39,657 nucleotides of DNA from an uncultured Clostridia bacterium (lineage in GTDB: Bacteria > Bacillota > Clostridia > Christensenellales > Borkfalkiaceae). Below, in pieces: positions 26,913 to 37,283 of the stretch. Positions within the stretch are counted from its first letter, which is position 1, and every line of letters begins with the position of its first letter. Location of the stretch: contig CANQNB010000002.1 of NCBI GenBank assembly GCA_947625065.1, positions 1 to 39,657 on the forward strand, in the 5' to 3' direction. The notes beneath the pieces were generated by a model, which searched no databases, was not told where the DNA came from, and saw nothing but the letters and a program-made list of their open reading frames with translations. The position numbers and the translations under genes are program-made.

Positions 26913-27968
26913 TTACCCGTTGCTGTCGAACACGCTCATCTGGCGGCGGACAGCCTCGGGCATCTGCACGCCCATGTGGTCGTATCCCCCCTTGAGGCAG
27001 ACCCGCCCGCGCGGGGTGCGCGCGATGAACCCAAGCTGCAGCAGATAGGGCTCATAGACGTCCTCGATCGTGTTCACATCCTCGTTGATGGTCGCGGCGA
27101 GCGTCTCGAGCCCCGCGGGTCCGCCGCCGAACTTCTCGATGAGCGCCCGCAGAAGGTTGCGGTCGGTCTCGTCCAGCCCGAGCTCATCGATCTCCATCCG
27201 CCTGAGCGCCTTTTGGGCATCCTCCCGCGTGACGGAGGAACTGCCGAGCACGGCGGAGAAGTCGCGCACCCGCTTCAAGAGGCGGTTGGCGATGCGCGGC
27301 GTGCCGCGGGACCTGCGCGCGATCTCATACGCCCCCTCTTCCTCGACGGAGATGCCGAGCGTCTTTGCCGAGCGGGTGACGATGCGTTTGAGCTCATCGG
27401 GGGTATACATGTCCAAGCGGCACATGATGCCGAAGCGGTCTCGGAGGGGCGAAGAGAGCATGCCCGCGCGCGTCGTCGCGCCGATGAGGGTGAACCTCTT
27501 GAGCGAAAAACGGATGTTGCGCGCCGAGGGTCCCTTGCCCACGATGATGTCGAGGGCGTAGTCCTCCATGGCGGAATACAAAATCTCCTCCACCTGATGG
27601 TTGAGGCGGTGGATCTCGTCGATGAAGAGGACATCTCCCTCATTGAGATTGGTGAGGATGGCGGCAAGGTCGCCCGAGCGCTCGATGGCGGGTCCCGACG
27701 TGACCTTGATCTGCGTCCCCATCGTATTCGCGATGATGTGCGCGAGCGTCGTCTTGCCCAGCCCCGGAGGACCGTACAAGAGGACGTGGTCGAGCGCCTC
27801 GCCGCGCGCCTTCGCCGCAGCCATATACACGGCAAGGTTCTCCTTCACCTTGTCCTGCCCGACGTACTCCTCCATCGTCTTGGGGCGGAGGACGTTTTCC
27901 TCGATATCGTAGTCGCTCTTGCTGCTCGAAAGCAGCCGCGCGCTCTCGATGCCGTCGTCTTCAAACAT
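26913..27968 (-). CDS. ruvB: Holliday junction branch migration DNA helicase RuvB
   Basis: 351 aa; [22 protein letters not shown] Walker [10 protein letters not shown] Walker B. Confidence 0.98.
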   Translation of the reverse strand: MFEDDGIESARLLSSSKSDYDIEENVLRPKTMEEYVGQDKVKENLAVYMAAAKARGEALDHVLLYGPPGLGKTTLAHIIANTMGTQIKVTSGPAIERSGDLAAILTNLNEGDVLFIDEIHRLNHQVEEILYSAMEDYALDIIVGKGPSARNIRFSLKRFTLIGATTRAGMLSSPLRDRFGIMCRLDMYTPDELKRIVTRSAKTLGISVEEEGAYEIARRSRGTPRIANRLLKRVRDFSAVLGSSSVTREDAQKALRRMEIDELGLDETDRNLLRALIEKFGGGPAGLETLAATINEDVNTIEDVYEPYLLQLGFIARTPRGRVCLKGGYDHMGVQMPEAVRRQMSVFDSNG

Positions 27969-27996
27969 ACCTTTCTCCTATCGCGCCCTCTGCACG

Positions 27997-28573
27997 TCAC
28001 ATCCCGCGCAGGGCTGTGGAAATGATCTCTTCGACCGTCTTCGCCCCGAGCGACTTGGCGCGGGAGACCGCCTGTGCGCTCTCCTGCTTGGTAAATCCCA
28101 GTCCCATGAGCGCGGAAACTGCATCGTCATCCTCGGACATGGTAGGCACGGAAATCCTCCCCCCTACCGTTTCGCTGCCCAAGAGCTCGTCTGCGGAGAT
28201 CTTGCCGTGGAGCTCTAAGATGATGCGCTCCGCCGTCTTTTTGCCGATGCCCTTGACCGCGGAGAGCCGCTTGGTATCGGCGGTGGCGATCGCCTCGGAG
28301 ACGTCGGAGGGGCGCATGGAAGAGAGGATGCCGATCGCCGACTTCGCCCCCACGCCCTGCACCGAGGTGAGGCGCAAAAAGAGGGACTTCTCCTGCATGT
28401 CGGCAAAGCCGAAGAGGGTGATGTCGTCCTCCGAGATGCGGAGATAGGTATAGACCTCCCCGTCCTCCCCCGGTCTCACGCCCGAGAGACGGGAAAAAGC
28501 CGCCCCCGTTCACTTCCAGAAGGACGCCGTCAGGTGAGATATTTTTTACTTTTCCTTTCAGATAACCTATCAT
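27997..28573 (-). pseudogene. ruvA: Holliday junction protein RuvA, frameshifted in this sequence
   Basis: N-terminus MIGYLKGKVKNISPDGVLLEVNGGGFF (start 28573) in one frame, remainder RPGEDGEVYTYLRISEDDITLFGFADMQEKSLFLRLTSVQGVGAKSAIGILSSM... in another; 577-nt span is not a multiple of 3. Confidence 0.85.
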
Positions 28574-28580
28574 ACAAAGC

Positions 28581-29078
28581 TCACTTTACTTGGAACAATC
28601 CCGAGAACCTGCTCGTGAAGGCATGGCAGAGGGCGACGGCGAGCGCATCGGCGGCGTCGTCGGGGCGGGGAATGGCGCTTAGCCGCAGGTGGGAGGCAAC
28701 GCAACGCTGCATCTGCACCTTGTCGGCGCTTCCGTAGCCCGTGAGCGCCTGCTTGATCTGGTTGGGCTTGTATTCGAAGATCCTTCCGCACCGCTTGTTG
28801 CAGGTGAGGAGCATCACCCCGCGCGCATGGGCGACGGCAATGCCCGTCGTCACGTTTTTGGAGAAGAACAGCTCCTCCATCGCCGCCTCCTCGGGGTGGA
28901 ATTTATCGAAGAGCGCATTCACACCCTCCTCGAGGATGCAAAGCCGCACGGCAAAATTCTCCGACGGCGGCGTCTTGACGACGCCGAAATCGACCGGAGA
29001 GCAGTTGCCGCGCGCATCCTTTTCGATGACGCCGTATCCCATCGTCCCGTAGCCGGGATCGAGCCCAAGAATGACCAT
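28581..29078 (-). CDS. ruvC: Crossover junction endodeoxyribonuclease RuvC
   Basis: 165 aa; MVILGLDPGYGTMGYGVIEKD..., AAMEELFFSKNVTTGIAVAHARGV. Confidence 0.97.
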   Translation of the reverse strand: MVILGLDPGYGTMGYGVIEKDARGNCSPVDFGVVKTPPSENFAVRLCILEEGVNALFDKFHPEEAAMEELFFSKNVTTGIAVAHARGVMLLTCNKRCGRIFEYKPNQIKQALTGYGSADKVQMQRCVASHLRLSAIPRPDDAADALAVALCHAFTSRFSGLFQVK

Positions 29079-29248
29079 ACGTTTATTTTACAAAAAACGG
29101 CGGACGTTGTCAACAAATTCAGGGGCAAAAGGCGGCGGGCGCCCTCCTTTTTTCCCTTTGGGGAAAAGAAATGCGATCGCAAACTTGGAAACACTTGCTT
29201 TTTTTTGCGAAAGCGTGTACTATAAAAGAAAACTTTCGTGAGGCTTCC

Positions 29249-30649
29249 ATGAAGAAAAAACTCTGGCAGGGCAGGTTCGATACCCCCCTCTCCGCCGCCG
29301 CGGATGCCTTCAACCAATCCCTCTCCTTCGACAGAAAACTCTTCGACGCCGACATCGACGCCTCCCTCGCCCACGCCGCCATGCTCGGCGAATGCGGCAT
29401 CCTCACAAGGGAGGAAGCGGAACGCATCCAAGGGGGGCTCAGGGAGATCCGTGCGGACGTCGCCGCGGGCATGGAGATCGGCTGGGACGCGGAGGACATC
29501 CACTCTTTCGTCGAGGACGAGCTCGTGGAGCGCATCGGCGATACGGGCAAAAAACTGCACACGGCGCGCTCCCGCAACGATCAGGTGGCGACGGACATGC
29601 GCCTCTATGTGCGCAAGAGCGTGGGTGCGGCGATGGCGGCACTCTCCGACCTCGTGTCGACCCTTCTCTCCCGCGCGGAGGAGGGCGTCCGCATGGTCAT
29701 GCCCGGCTTCACCCATCTGCGGAAAGCACAGCCCATCAGCTGCGGACAGTACTTCAACGCCTATGCGGAGATGTTCCTGCGCGACCTCGACCGCTTTTCG
29801 GCATGCCGCGAACGGCTCAACGTGATGCCCCTCGGCAGCGCCGCCCTCGCGGGAACCTCCTACCCCATCGACCGCGAGATCACGAGAAACCTGCTCGGCT
29901 TTGACAGCGTCTCGCAGAACGCCCTCGACGCCGTTTCCGACCGTGACTTCATCGCCGAATATCTCTTCTGCGCGTCGCTGACGATGGCGCACCTCTCGCG
30001 GCTGTGCGAGGACACCATCCTCTACACCTCCGACGAATTCGGCTATTGGACGATCCCCGACGAATATTCGACGGGTTCCTCCATCATGCCGCAGAAGAAG
30101 AACCCCGACCTGCCCGAGCTCGTGCGCGGCAAGACGGGGCGGGTGTACGGCGAGCTCGTCTCCATCCTCACCGTGATCAAGGGGCTGCCGCTCGCCTATA
30201 ACAAAGATTTGCAGGAGGACAAAGAGGGCTTCTTCGACGCCGAATTCACCCTCCTCTCCTGCGTCGGCATCTACGCCGCCCTGCTGAAGAAGATCACCCT
30301 CAACGAGGGTACCATGTACGAGGCAGCTGCGGGCGGATACTCCACGGCGACCGATGTTGCCGACTATCTCGCAAAGAGAGGGGTGCCCTTCCGCGACGCC
30401 CATGCCATCACGGGCAAGCTCGTGCGCGAGAGCATCGCAAAGGGCAAACAGCTCCATGAGCTCACCTTGAAGGAATTCCGTGAGGCGAGCGACATCTTCG
30501 GGGAGGACATCTTACAGACGGTGAGGGTCCGCGCCTCGGTGGAAGCGCGCGCCTCGGTGGGCGGCTCCTCCGAGCAGGCGGTGCTCGACGGCATCCGCTC
30601 CGCACGCAGCCGTCTCGAAGCATACGGAGGGCGCCATGAGAAAGTATAA
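29249..30649 (+). CDS. argH: Argininosuccinate lyase
   Basis: MKKKLWQGRFDTPLSAAADAFNQSLSFD..., HTARSRNDQVATDMRLY, signature GSSIMPQKKNPD. Confidence 0.97.
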   Translation: MKKKLWQGRFDTPLSAAADAFNQSLSFDRKLFDADIDASLAHAAMLGECGILTREEAERIQGGLREIRADVAAGMEIGWDAEDIHSFVEDELVERIGDTGKKLHTARSRNDQVATDMRLYVRKSVGAAMAALSDLVSTLLSRAEEGVRMVMPGFTHLRKAQPISCGQYFNAYAEMFLRDLDRFSACRERLNVMPLGSAALAGTSYPIDREITRNLLGFDSVSQNALDAVSDRDFIAEYLFCASLTMAHLSRLCEDTILYTSDEFGYWTIPDEYSTGSSIMPQKKNPDLPELVRGKTGRVYGELVSILTVIKGLPLAYNKDLQEDKEGFFDAEFTLLSCVGIYAALLKKITLNEGTMYEAAAGGYSTATDVADYLAKRGVPFRDAHAITGKLVRESIAKGKQLHELTLKEFREASDIFGEDILQTVRVRASVEARASVGGSSEQAVLDGIRSARSRLEAYGGRHEKV

Positions 30650-31151
30650 AAAGATGCTGTACGTCGGGCTCGGCATGCTCGCCGTCATCGTCCTTCTGAC
30701 CATCGTGCTTTGGGCGATCAACCGCGACAACGTCTACCTCATCCTCATGGGCGTGTTCGCGGGGCTCTTTCTCATCTACTTCGGGCTTCTGATTGCCGTC
30801 AATGCCAAGACGGGCTGGCAGGACGAAAACACCCCCTACATGCGGGTGCGCTCCAACGAAAAACTGCTCCTCCATCTCTATCCCCTCAAGGGCAAGACCT
30901 TCGTCGCCGCCCTCTACGAGCCCTACGACGTCAAGCTGTTCGCACAGTGGCTCAAAGAGAATTGGGAGGGGGACACCGCGGACATGGGTCCCCCGGACAG
31001 CGTCTACCTCGGCTGGACGAAGGTCAAGGATTACCGTCTGAACGAGCTGCAGAGCAACACCGTGCTCCTCTCCGCGGAGACCGAACAGCTCCTCCGCGGC
31101 GACAGCGAACTTGCCCCGTTCTTCAAAAACAACCATGTCCTCTCCTACTGA
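30636..31151 (+). CDS. Membrane protein of unknown function (two N-terminal TM segments)
   Basis: 171 aa; overlaps argH end and the next start; MRKYKKMLYVGLGMLAVIVLLTIVLWAINRDNVYLILMGVFAGLFLIYFGLLI. Confidence 0.75.
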   Translation: MRKYKKMLYVGLGMLAVIVLLTIVLWAINRDNVYLILMGVFAGLFLIYFGLLIAVNAKTGWQDENTPYMRVRSNEKLLLHLYPLKGKTFVAALYEPYDVKLFAQWLKENWEGDTADMGPPDSVYLGWTKVKDYRLNELQSNTVLLSAETEQLLRGDSELAPFFKNNHVLSY

Positions 31152-31818
31152 CGGCGCGCTCGAAGAACGGATCGCAAGCATCCTTGCGGAGACCGCCCGC
31201 GGGAATTGTTTCGGGGAGGAAGTCACCCTCGTCGCGGCGACCAAGATGCGCTCTGCGGAGGAGGTGCGGCGTGCGATCGCGGCGGGCATCAGCGACGTCG
31301 GCGAGAACCGCGTGCAGGAATACCGCCTCAAATACGATGCCTTTGCGGGCGCGCGGCGGCACTTTATCGGGCACCTGCAGACCAACAAGGTGCGCTACCT
31401 CGTGGGAAGGTGCGATCTCATCCAATCGGTCGACCGCGACGGACTCGCCGAGGAGATCTCACGGCAGGCTGCGGCGCTGGGCGTTCCCCAAAACGTGCTC
31501 GTGCAGATCAACATCGGGCGGGAGGCGACCAAGGGCGGCTACCCCTTGGAGGAGGGGCTGAGCGCCTACGAAAGGCTCTGCGGACTGCCCTTCCTCCGTC
31601 CGTGCGGGCTGATGGCGATGCTCCCCCGCTCCTCCGATAAAGAGCTGCTCGGCGGACTGGCAGACCGGATGCGCGCCCTCTTCGATGAGGTCAAGGACCG
31701 CTTCGGCGCACGCCTGCTCTCCATGGGAATGAGCGAAGATTGGAGGCTGTGTCTCGGACATGGTGCCAACATGATCCGTCTCGGAACGGCGATCTTCGGC
31801 GAAAGATCTTGGGCATAG
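31135..31818 (+). CDS. YggS/PLPBP-family pyridoxal phosphate homeostasis protein
   Basis: LVAATKMRSAEEVRRAIAAGISDVGENRVQEY, HFIGHLQTNKVRYLVG, GMSEDW motifs. Confidence 0.93.
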   Translation: MSSPTDGALEERIASILAETARGNCFGEEVTLVAATKMRSAEEVRRAIAAGISDVGENRVQEYRLKYDAFAGARRHFIGHLQTNKVRYLVGRCDLIQSVDRDGLAEEISRQAAALGVPQNVLVQINIGREATKGGYPLEEGLSAYERLCGLPFLRPCGLMAMLPRSSDKELLGGLADRMRALFDEVKDRFGARLLSMGMSEDWRLCLGHGANMIRLGTAIFGERSWA

Positions 31819-31825
31819 AAAAATG

Positions 31826-31868
31826 GCGCCGCCGCACCTTAGGCAAACGGTGCGGCGGCGCGCTTTTT
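31826..31868 (+). terminator. Intrinsic terminator after the YggS-like gene
   Basis: GCGCCGCCGCACC-N10-GGTGCGGCGGCGC followed by GCTTTTTT. Confidence 0.75.
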
Positions 31869-31916
31869 TATGAAAACTTTTTCGGGGAAGGCGCATACTG
31901 CAGGGCGGAGGAACAT

Positions 31917-32765
31917 ATGCCCGCAAGCATCACCCACGAACTCGTCGCCTGCGAGGCGGCAGATCTGCTCCCGAAGAACGCGCGCGAACTCGTCTTCGCC
32001 GCGCCCGACTATTACTACCTCGGCGCGCAGGGACCCGATCTCTTCTTCTTTTACAAGCCCCTCTCGTCGGAGGAGAGCAATTTGGGGAGCTTTTTGCACC
32101 GCACCCGCATCAAGGCGTGGTTCTCTGCCCTGCTGTGCTCCCTCGAGGGGTTCACGGGGACGCAGTTCGAACGGTCGCTCTCCTACGCCCTCGGCTTCTG
32201 CACCCATCTCTCGGCGGATGCCGTGTTCCACCCCTTCATCTATCGGTTTTTGCGCAATATGGACTGCCCGCGGCTCACCCATCAGGAGATCGAGAACGAT
32301 TGGGACGTCTATTTTCTCGACAAACTGCGCGGAAAGCGGGCAGACAGGCACCTGTCCCCCTTCGACCTCGGTCAGATCGCCGCCGACGGCGTGCTCTACC
32401 GCTATCTCTCGCAAGCCGCGTCCAAGATCGGGCGGGAGCTCTCCCCCGTCCCCTTCCGCAGGATGTGCAGGCACTTCTCCCTCTACCTACGGCACATCCA
32501 CTCGTCGCACCCGAAGGTGCTCCGTCTCTTCGGCGCGGGAAAGCTGTATCCGCGCTCCTCGCCCGACCCCGCCTACCTGCGCGGGAAGAATTTTCTCTCC
32601 TTTTCAGGGGGAAGGGCGTCCGATGCCGACGGGCTGTTTGCGCTCGCCGCAGAGCAATCCGCAGACCGCATTTCAGCCTTTCTCGAAGCCTTCAACACGG
32701 ACATGGTCCTGCCCGATGAGCTCTTCTCCGTCCACATGCTTACGGGCGACCGAACCTCACGGTGA
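31917..32765 (+). CDS. Zinc-dependent phospholipase C-like protein
   Basis: MPASITHELVACEAADLLP..., YLGAQGPDLFFFY, FCTHLSADAVFHPFIY; ATG 31917 with RBS GGAGG. Confidence 0.82.
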   Translation: MPASITHELVACEAADLLPKNARELVFAAPDYYYLGAQGPDLFFFYKPLSSEESNLGSFLHRTRIKAWFSALLCSLEGFTGTQFERSLSYALGFCTHLSADAVFHPFIYRFLRNMDCPRLTHQEIENDWDVYFLDKLRGKRADRHLSPFDLGQIAADGVLYRYLSQAASKIGRELSPVPFRRMCRHFSLYLRHIHSSHPKVLRLFGAGKLYPRSSPDPAYLRGKNFLSFSGGRASDADGLFALAAEQSADRISAFLEAFNTDMVLPDELFSVHMLTGDRTSR

Positions 32766-32767
32766 CA

Positions 32768-32810
32768 GCGCGCGGGCGGGAGCAATGCTCCCGCCCGCGC
32801 GTCTTTTTTA
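32768..32810. terminator. Bidirectional terminator between convergent genes
   Basis: GCGCGCGGGCGGGAGCAATGCTCCCGCCCGCGCG followed by TCTTTTTT. Confidence 0.75.
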
Positions 32811-32821
32811 TGTTCTTTTTA

Positions 32822-33835
32822 TCATCCTTCGTAGCCGTTCGGATTGTTCTTCTGCCAGTTCCATTGGTCGGCACACATCTTTTCGAGGTCATACTCCGCG
32901 CGCCAGCCGAGCTCTCGCTCCGCCTTTTCGGAGGAGGCATAGCAGACGGCGATGTCCCCCTCCCGCCGCGGCTTCACGGTGTAGGGGAGGTCCCTTCCGC
33001 ACGCCTTGGAAAAGGCTGCGATCATTTCGAGCACGCTGTATCCCTTCCCCGAACCGAGATTGTAGACGTGCACCCCCGGCTCGCCCACCTTTGCGAGGGC
33101 GGCGACGTGCCCCTTCGCAAGATCCACGACATGGATGTAGTCGCGCACGCCCGTGCCGTCGGGAGTGGGATAGTCGTTTCCGAACACGCCGATCTCCTTG
33201 AGCTTGCCGCTCGCGACCTGCGCCACATAGGGCATGAGGTTGTTGGGGATGCCCTTGGGGTCCTCGCCGATGAGCCCGCTCTCGTGCGCGCCCACGGGGT
33301 TGAAATAGCGCAGCAGCGTGACGCTCCATTCCCCGTCGGAGACGCACAGATCGCTGAGGATGCGCTCCTGCATGACCTTGGTCGCGCCGTAGGGGTTGGT
33401 CGTCGGGTTGAGGGGGGTCGTCTCGCGCAGCGGAAGTTCGGCAGGATCGCCGTACACCGTCGCCGACGACGAAAAGATGAGGTTCTTCACCCCGAACTTG
33501 CGCATCACGTCGACGAGGACGAGGGTGGAGACGAGGTTGTTCTCGTAGTACTCGATGGGCTTTCTCACGCTCTCGCCGACCGCTTTGAGCCCCGCGAAGT
33601 GGATGACGCACCCGATGTCGTGCGCGGTGAAGATGAGTTCGAGCGCGGCGCGGTCACGCACGTCGTTCTCGTAGAAAAAGACCTTTTTCCCCGTGATCTG
33701 TTCGACGCGGCGCACCGCCTCCGCATTGGCATTGCACAGGTTGTCGATGACGACGACCTCGTGCCCGGCGCAAAGAAGTTCCACCGCGGTGTGGGTCCCG
33801 ATGAATCCCGCGCCGCCCGTTACAAGTACTGTCAT
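32822..33835 (-). CDS. galE: UDP-glucose 4-epimerase
   Basis: MTVLVTGGAGFIGTHTAVELLCAGHEVVVIDNL..., FSSSATVYGDP, NPYGATK. Confidence 0.96.
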   Translation of the reverse strand: MTVLVTGGAGFIGTHTAVELLCAGHEVVVIDNLCNANAEAVRRVEQITGKKVFFYENDVRDRAALELIFTAHDIGCVIHFAGLKAVGESVRKPIEYYENNLVSTLVLVDVMRKFGVKNLIFSSSATVYGDPAELPLRETTPLNPTTNPYGATKVMQERILSDLCVSDGEWSVTLLRYFNPVGAHESGLIGEDPKGIPNNLMPYVAQVASGKLKEIGVFGNDYPTPDGTGVRDYIHVVDLAKGHVAALAKVGEPGVHVYNLGSGKGYSVLEMIAAFSKACGRDLPYTVKPRREGDIAVCYASSEKAERELGWRAEYDLEKMCADQWNWQKNNPNGYEG

Positions 33836-33892
33836 AACGTCCTCCAAACGATCGATTTTTTTGCTTCCGCGATGGCAGACCGCGGACATGGG

Positions 33893-35008
33893 TCATAGAT
33901 TTTCGGTGATGATGCCGTCGCAGACCGCGGCGGGATAGAAGCTCGGGCGGTACCCCGTCTCCCTCTCATACCGTGCCGAAACGTAGGCTTTGAACGCCTC
34001 TTCCTCCCCCTGCTTCACGAGGGAGACGGTGCATCCGCCGAAGCCCGCGCCCGTCATGCGGGAGCCGAGGCATCCGCGGAAGTCCTGCGCCGCCCCCACG
34101 AGGCTGTCGAGTTCCCTCCCCGTCACCTCATAGAGGGAGGAGAGGGAGGCGTGCGAGGCATTGAGCAAAGCGCCGAACCCCTCGGCGTCGCCCGTGCGCA
34201 GCGCCGTTGCCGCACGGCGGACGCGGTCGCACTCTTCAACGACGTGCTTCGCCCTGCGGTAAATGACGGAGGGGAGCATCTTTTTGTATTCTTCGAGCTG
34301 ATAGGGCATGACCTCGGCGAGGCAGTTGACCTCCAGCCTCCGCTGCAGGGTGCGGAGCGCAGACTCCACCTCCTCCCGCCGCTCGTTGTATTTGCTCACG
34401 ACGAGGTCGTGCGGCTTGTTGCTGTCGGCAATGACGAGCGCACAGTCGCCGAGGCGGACGGGGATGTACTCCTTTGTGAGCGTCTTGCAGTCGAGCAGGA
34501 TGGCGTGCCCCGCCCTTCCGTTTGCGGAGACGAATTGGTCCATGATGCCGCAGTTCACGCCCACATAGATGTTCTCCGCGCGTTGTGCGACGAGCGCGAC
34601 CTCCACGGGGTCGAAGGGTTCCCCCGCCGCCAGAGCGAGCGCGGCGATCGTGGAGACCTCGATGGCGGCAGAAGAGGAGAGCCCGCTTCCGAAGGGGACG
34701 GTGCAGTCCATGAGCAGGTCGCACCCGACGAGCCTGTGCCCCGCCTGTTCCCAGAAATAGGCGCAGCCCGCGGGATAGTTCGCGTGTTTTAAGGAACGGT
34801 ACTCGTTGAGCCGCCCGAGATCGAGCGTGACCTCCCCGGGCAGATCGGTCCAGCGGATGCGGATGGACTTTGTGCCGTTGGGGCGGACGTAGACGGTATT
34901 CCGCAGGGAGAGCGCGCAGGGCAGGACCTTTCCGCCGCAATAATCGACATGCTCGCCGATGAGATTGACCCTGCCCGCCGCAGAGACTTTGTAGAGATAT
35001 TCGGGCAT
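33893..35008 (-). CDS. galK: Galactokinase
   Basis: AAGRVNLIGEHVDYCGGKVLPCAL, PFGSGLSSSAAIEVS, MTGAGFGGCTVSLV. Confidence 0.97.
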   Translation of the reverse strand: MPEYLYKVSAAGRVNLIGEHVDYCGGKVLPCALSLRNTVYVRPNGTKSIRIRWTDLPGEVTLDLGRLNEYRSLKHANYPAGCAYFWEQAGHRLVGCDLLMDCTVPFGSGLSSSAAIEVSTIAALALAAGEPFDPVEVALVAQRAENIYVGVNCGIMDQFVSANGRAGHAILLDCKTLTKEYIPVRLGDCALVIADSNKPHDLVVSKYNERREEVESALRTLQRRLEVNCLAEVMPYQLEEYKKMLPSVIYRRAKHVVEECDRVRRAATALRTGDAEGFGALLNASHASLSSLYEVTGRELDSLVGAAQDFRGCLGSRMTGAGFGGCTVSLVKQGEEEAFKAYVSARYERETGYRPSFYPAAVCDGIITENL

Positions 35009-35039
35009 CTTCCCTCCTCCTTCCCTGTCTTCCGTAAGA

Positions 35040-35075
35040 CGAACGGCAAGCCGACTTGAGCCGCCTTGCCGTTCG
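35040..35075 (-). promoter_or_regulatory. galK leader hairpin
   Basis: CGAACGGCAAG/CTTGCCGTTCG 11-bp stem, 14-nt loop, between the galK promoter and start, without a poly-U tract. Confidence 0.5.
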
Positions 35076-35144
35076 ATCTATAAGGGGGGAAATGAAAAAA
35101 AGCAATATAATGCGCAAAGCCGCCGTATTCCTGACGACAAGAAC

Positions 35145-35174
35145 AGTATATCATCTTTTGCCCCCTTTGCGCAA
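35145..35174 (-). promoter_or_regulatory. Promoter for galK-galE (TTGCGC-N18-TATACT)
   Basis: Minus strand TTGCGC (35169-35174), 18-nt spacer, TATACT (35145-35150). Confidence 0.55.
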
Positions 35175-35250
35175 GTAATTTCTTGCCAACTTTCAGACAT
35201 CTGTTTACTTTTTTCGAAAATTGTGATACAATCTGTCCGAGGTGAACGAA

Positions 35251-36171
35251 ATGATCGCAAAACAAGAGATCAGAAGATACGCCGAGCGGGTGCGCGTCTG
35301 GGTGGGCAAATACCGCAACTCGCACAACCTGCTCCACTGGCACCGCGACTGCGAACTCCTCTATGTGGAGCACGGGAGCATCGATGTCTTCTGCGAGAGG
35401 AAGACGCATACATTGAACACGGGCGAGATTTTGTACGTGGACAGCGGTCAGATGCACTACATGCAGGCGCGCGACCCCAAGACCGTCCTCATCGTCATCA
35501 TCTTCGACTATGAGATCCTGCGCCCGTACATGGGGAATTTCCGCCTCGCCTCCCCCAAACTCACGGGGGTCTACCCCGTGCCGCGCATCTATGGGGAGCT
35601 CCGCGACCTCCTGCTCCGCAAGCCTCCCTTCTATGCGGGGGAAGCCGCGGGCATGATCCTCTCGCTCATGGCGTCCGTCTACCGCAACGAGCCGCTCGAG
35701 GTCCGCACCCCCTCCGACCGCACGGCAGAGCGCTTCCGCTCCCTCCTCGAGGACGTCTCCGAACACTGCGAGAGCTACACCTTCACGGGCGCCGCCTCCT
35801 ACATGAACATGAGCGATGCCTACTTTTCGCGCTACTTCAAAGGCAGCGCGGGCGTCCCCTTCTCGCACTTTCTGAACTACGTCCGCACGTCGCGCGCCGT
35901 CGCCCTTCTCCGCGAGGGGGACCTCTCCATCACCGAGGTCGCCGAACGCTGCGGCTTCGGCACCATCCGCTCCTTCAACCGCATCTTTAAGGAATTCACG
36001 GGCTACACCCCCTCCCGTCTGCCCGCCGACTTCGTCTTGGGCGAAGATTTCGTCTTCCCGAGCGATGCCCCCTTCAACCCCACCCTGCACGACTGCGAAC
36101 TCATCGAATCGGTCGCCAATCTGTCCTCGTCCTCCCCAGCGGACGGAGGGGACCCTTCTTCCGCCCGGTGA
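35251..36171 (+). CDS. AraC-family transcriptional regulator with N-terminal cupin-like domain
   Basis: HWHRDCELLYVEHGSIDVF...; C-terminal HTH SITEVAERCGFGTIRSFNRIFKEFTGYTPSRL. Confidence 0.92.
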   Translation: MIAKQEIRRYAERVRVWVGKYRNSHNLLHWHRDCELLYVEHGSIDVFCERKTHTLNTGEILYVDSGQMHYMQARDPKTVLIVIIFDYEILRPYMGNFRLASPKLTGVYPVPRIYGELRDLLLRKPPFYAGEAAGMILSLMASVYRNEPLEVRTPSDRTAERFRSLLEDVSEHCESYTFTGAASYMNMSDAYFSRYFKGSAGVPFSHFLNYVRTSRAVALLREGDLSITEVAERCGFGTIRSFNRIFKEFTGYTPSRLPADFVLGEDFVFPSDAPFNPTLHDCELIESVANLSSSSPADGGDPSSAR

Positions 36172-36242
36172 ACTTTTTGCCAAGAAAAAATTGCCGACGC
36201 CAGGGGACGCGCTCAGGCGCACCCACGTCAAAGGAGGCACCC

Positions 36243-37184
36243 ATGCCCTGGATCTATCTCGTTCTCGGCGTTCTCGCAGGAGGGATCCTCCTCTTTTTCG
36301 GACTGTCCTTCGTCTGCTTTTTCCTCGTCTTCTACGTGCCGAAGGGGGAGCGGGAGGCTCACTACAAGATCCCGCGCGGTCCGCAGTTCGACGAGAGGAG
36401 GGAGGAGCTCATCTCCCTCATCCGCGCACAGGAGAGCCTCCCCTTCGAGCGGGTGTATCTTACGGCGTTTGACGGCACCAAACTCGCCGCACGGTACTAC
36501 CATGTCCGCGACGGAGCCCCTCTGCAGATCGGATTCCACGGCTACCGCGGCACCTCCCTGCGCGACTTCTGCGGCGGCGCCGCGCTCGCACGGGAGAACG
36601 GCATCAATCTCCTCCTCGTCGACCAGCGCGGGCACGGACTGAGCGGCGGGCACTTCCTCACCCTCGGCGTCAAGGAGCGGTACGACTGCCTCAGCTGGGT
36701 CCGCTACGCCGTGCAGAGGTTCGGCGACATCCCCATCTCGCTCGCCGGCATCTCGATGGGCGCCGCGACCGTGCTCATGGCGGCAGAACTCGGCTTGCCC
36801 GCAAACGTCAAGGGCATCATCGCCGATTCCCCCTACACCTCCCCCAAGGACATCCTCCTGCGCGGGGCGAAGGACAATCACATCCCCGCGTTTATCTTTT
36901 ATCCCCTGCTCGCCGCGGGGACCCGCCTCTACGGGGGCTTCCGTTTAGGTGAAGCGAGCGCAATAGAAGCCGTCTCCCGCACCCCCATCCCCATCCTGCT
37001 CATCCACGGCGAAGAGGACGGCTTCGTCCCCCGGGAGATGAGCGAAGAACTCGCCGCTGCCTGCACGGGCGACCCCGTGAGGGTGACCTTCCCCCGCGCG
37101 GGGCACGGGATCAGCTACCTCGCCGACCCCGAAAGATACGCCTCCGTCGTCCTCTCCTTCCTCCGCTCCTGCGGCGCCCTTTGA
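36243..37184 (+). CDS. Membrane-anchored alpha/beta hydrolase
   Basis: N-terminal TM; FHGYRG, DQRGHGLSGGH, GISMGAATVLMAAE nucleophile elbow, LIHGEEDGFVP, GHG. Confidence 0.9.
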   Translation: MPWIYLVLGVLAGGILLFFGLSFVCFFLVFYVPKGEREAHYKIPRGPQFDERREELISLIRAQESLPFERVYLTAFDGTKLAARYYHVRDGAPLQIGFHGYRGTSLRDFCGGAALARENGINLLLVDQRGHGLSGGHFLTLGVKERYDCLSWVRYAVQRFGDIPISLAGISMGAATVLMAAELGLPANVKGIIADSPYTSPKDILLRGAKDNHIPAFIFYPLLAAGTRLYGGFRLGEASAIEAVSRTPIPILLIHGEEDGFVPREMSEELAAACTGDPVRVTFPRAGHGISYLADPERYASVVLSFLRSCGAL

Positions 37185-37283
37185 CCGCGCGTGAGCCTCC
37201 TCCTCGGACATGGTCCCCTCCGATGATGTGAAAATCCCTTGCTGACCCCTTTGGGGCAGGTATGGATTTTGTTTTTGAACATG

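Noticed and set aside
28919-30457. 512-aa minus-strand ORF
   Set aside because: Antisense shadow of argH running into ruvC; composition not protein-like.
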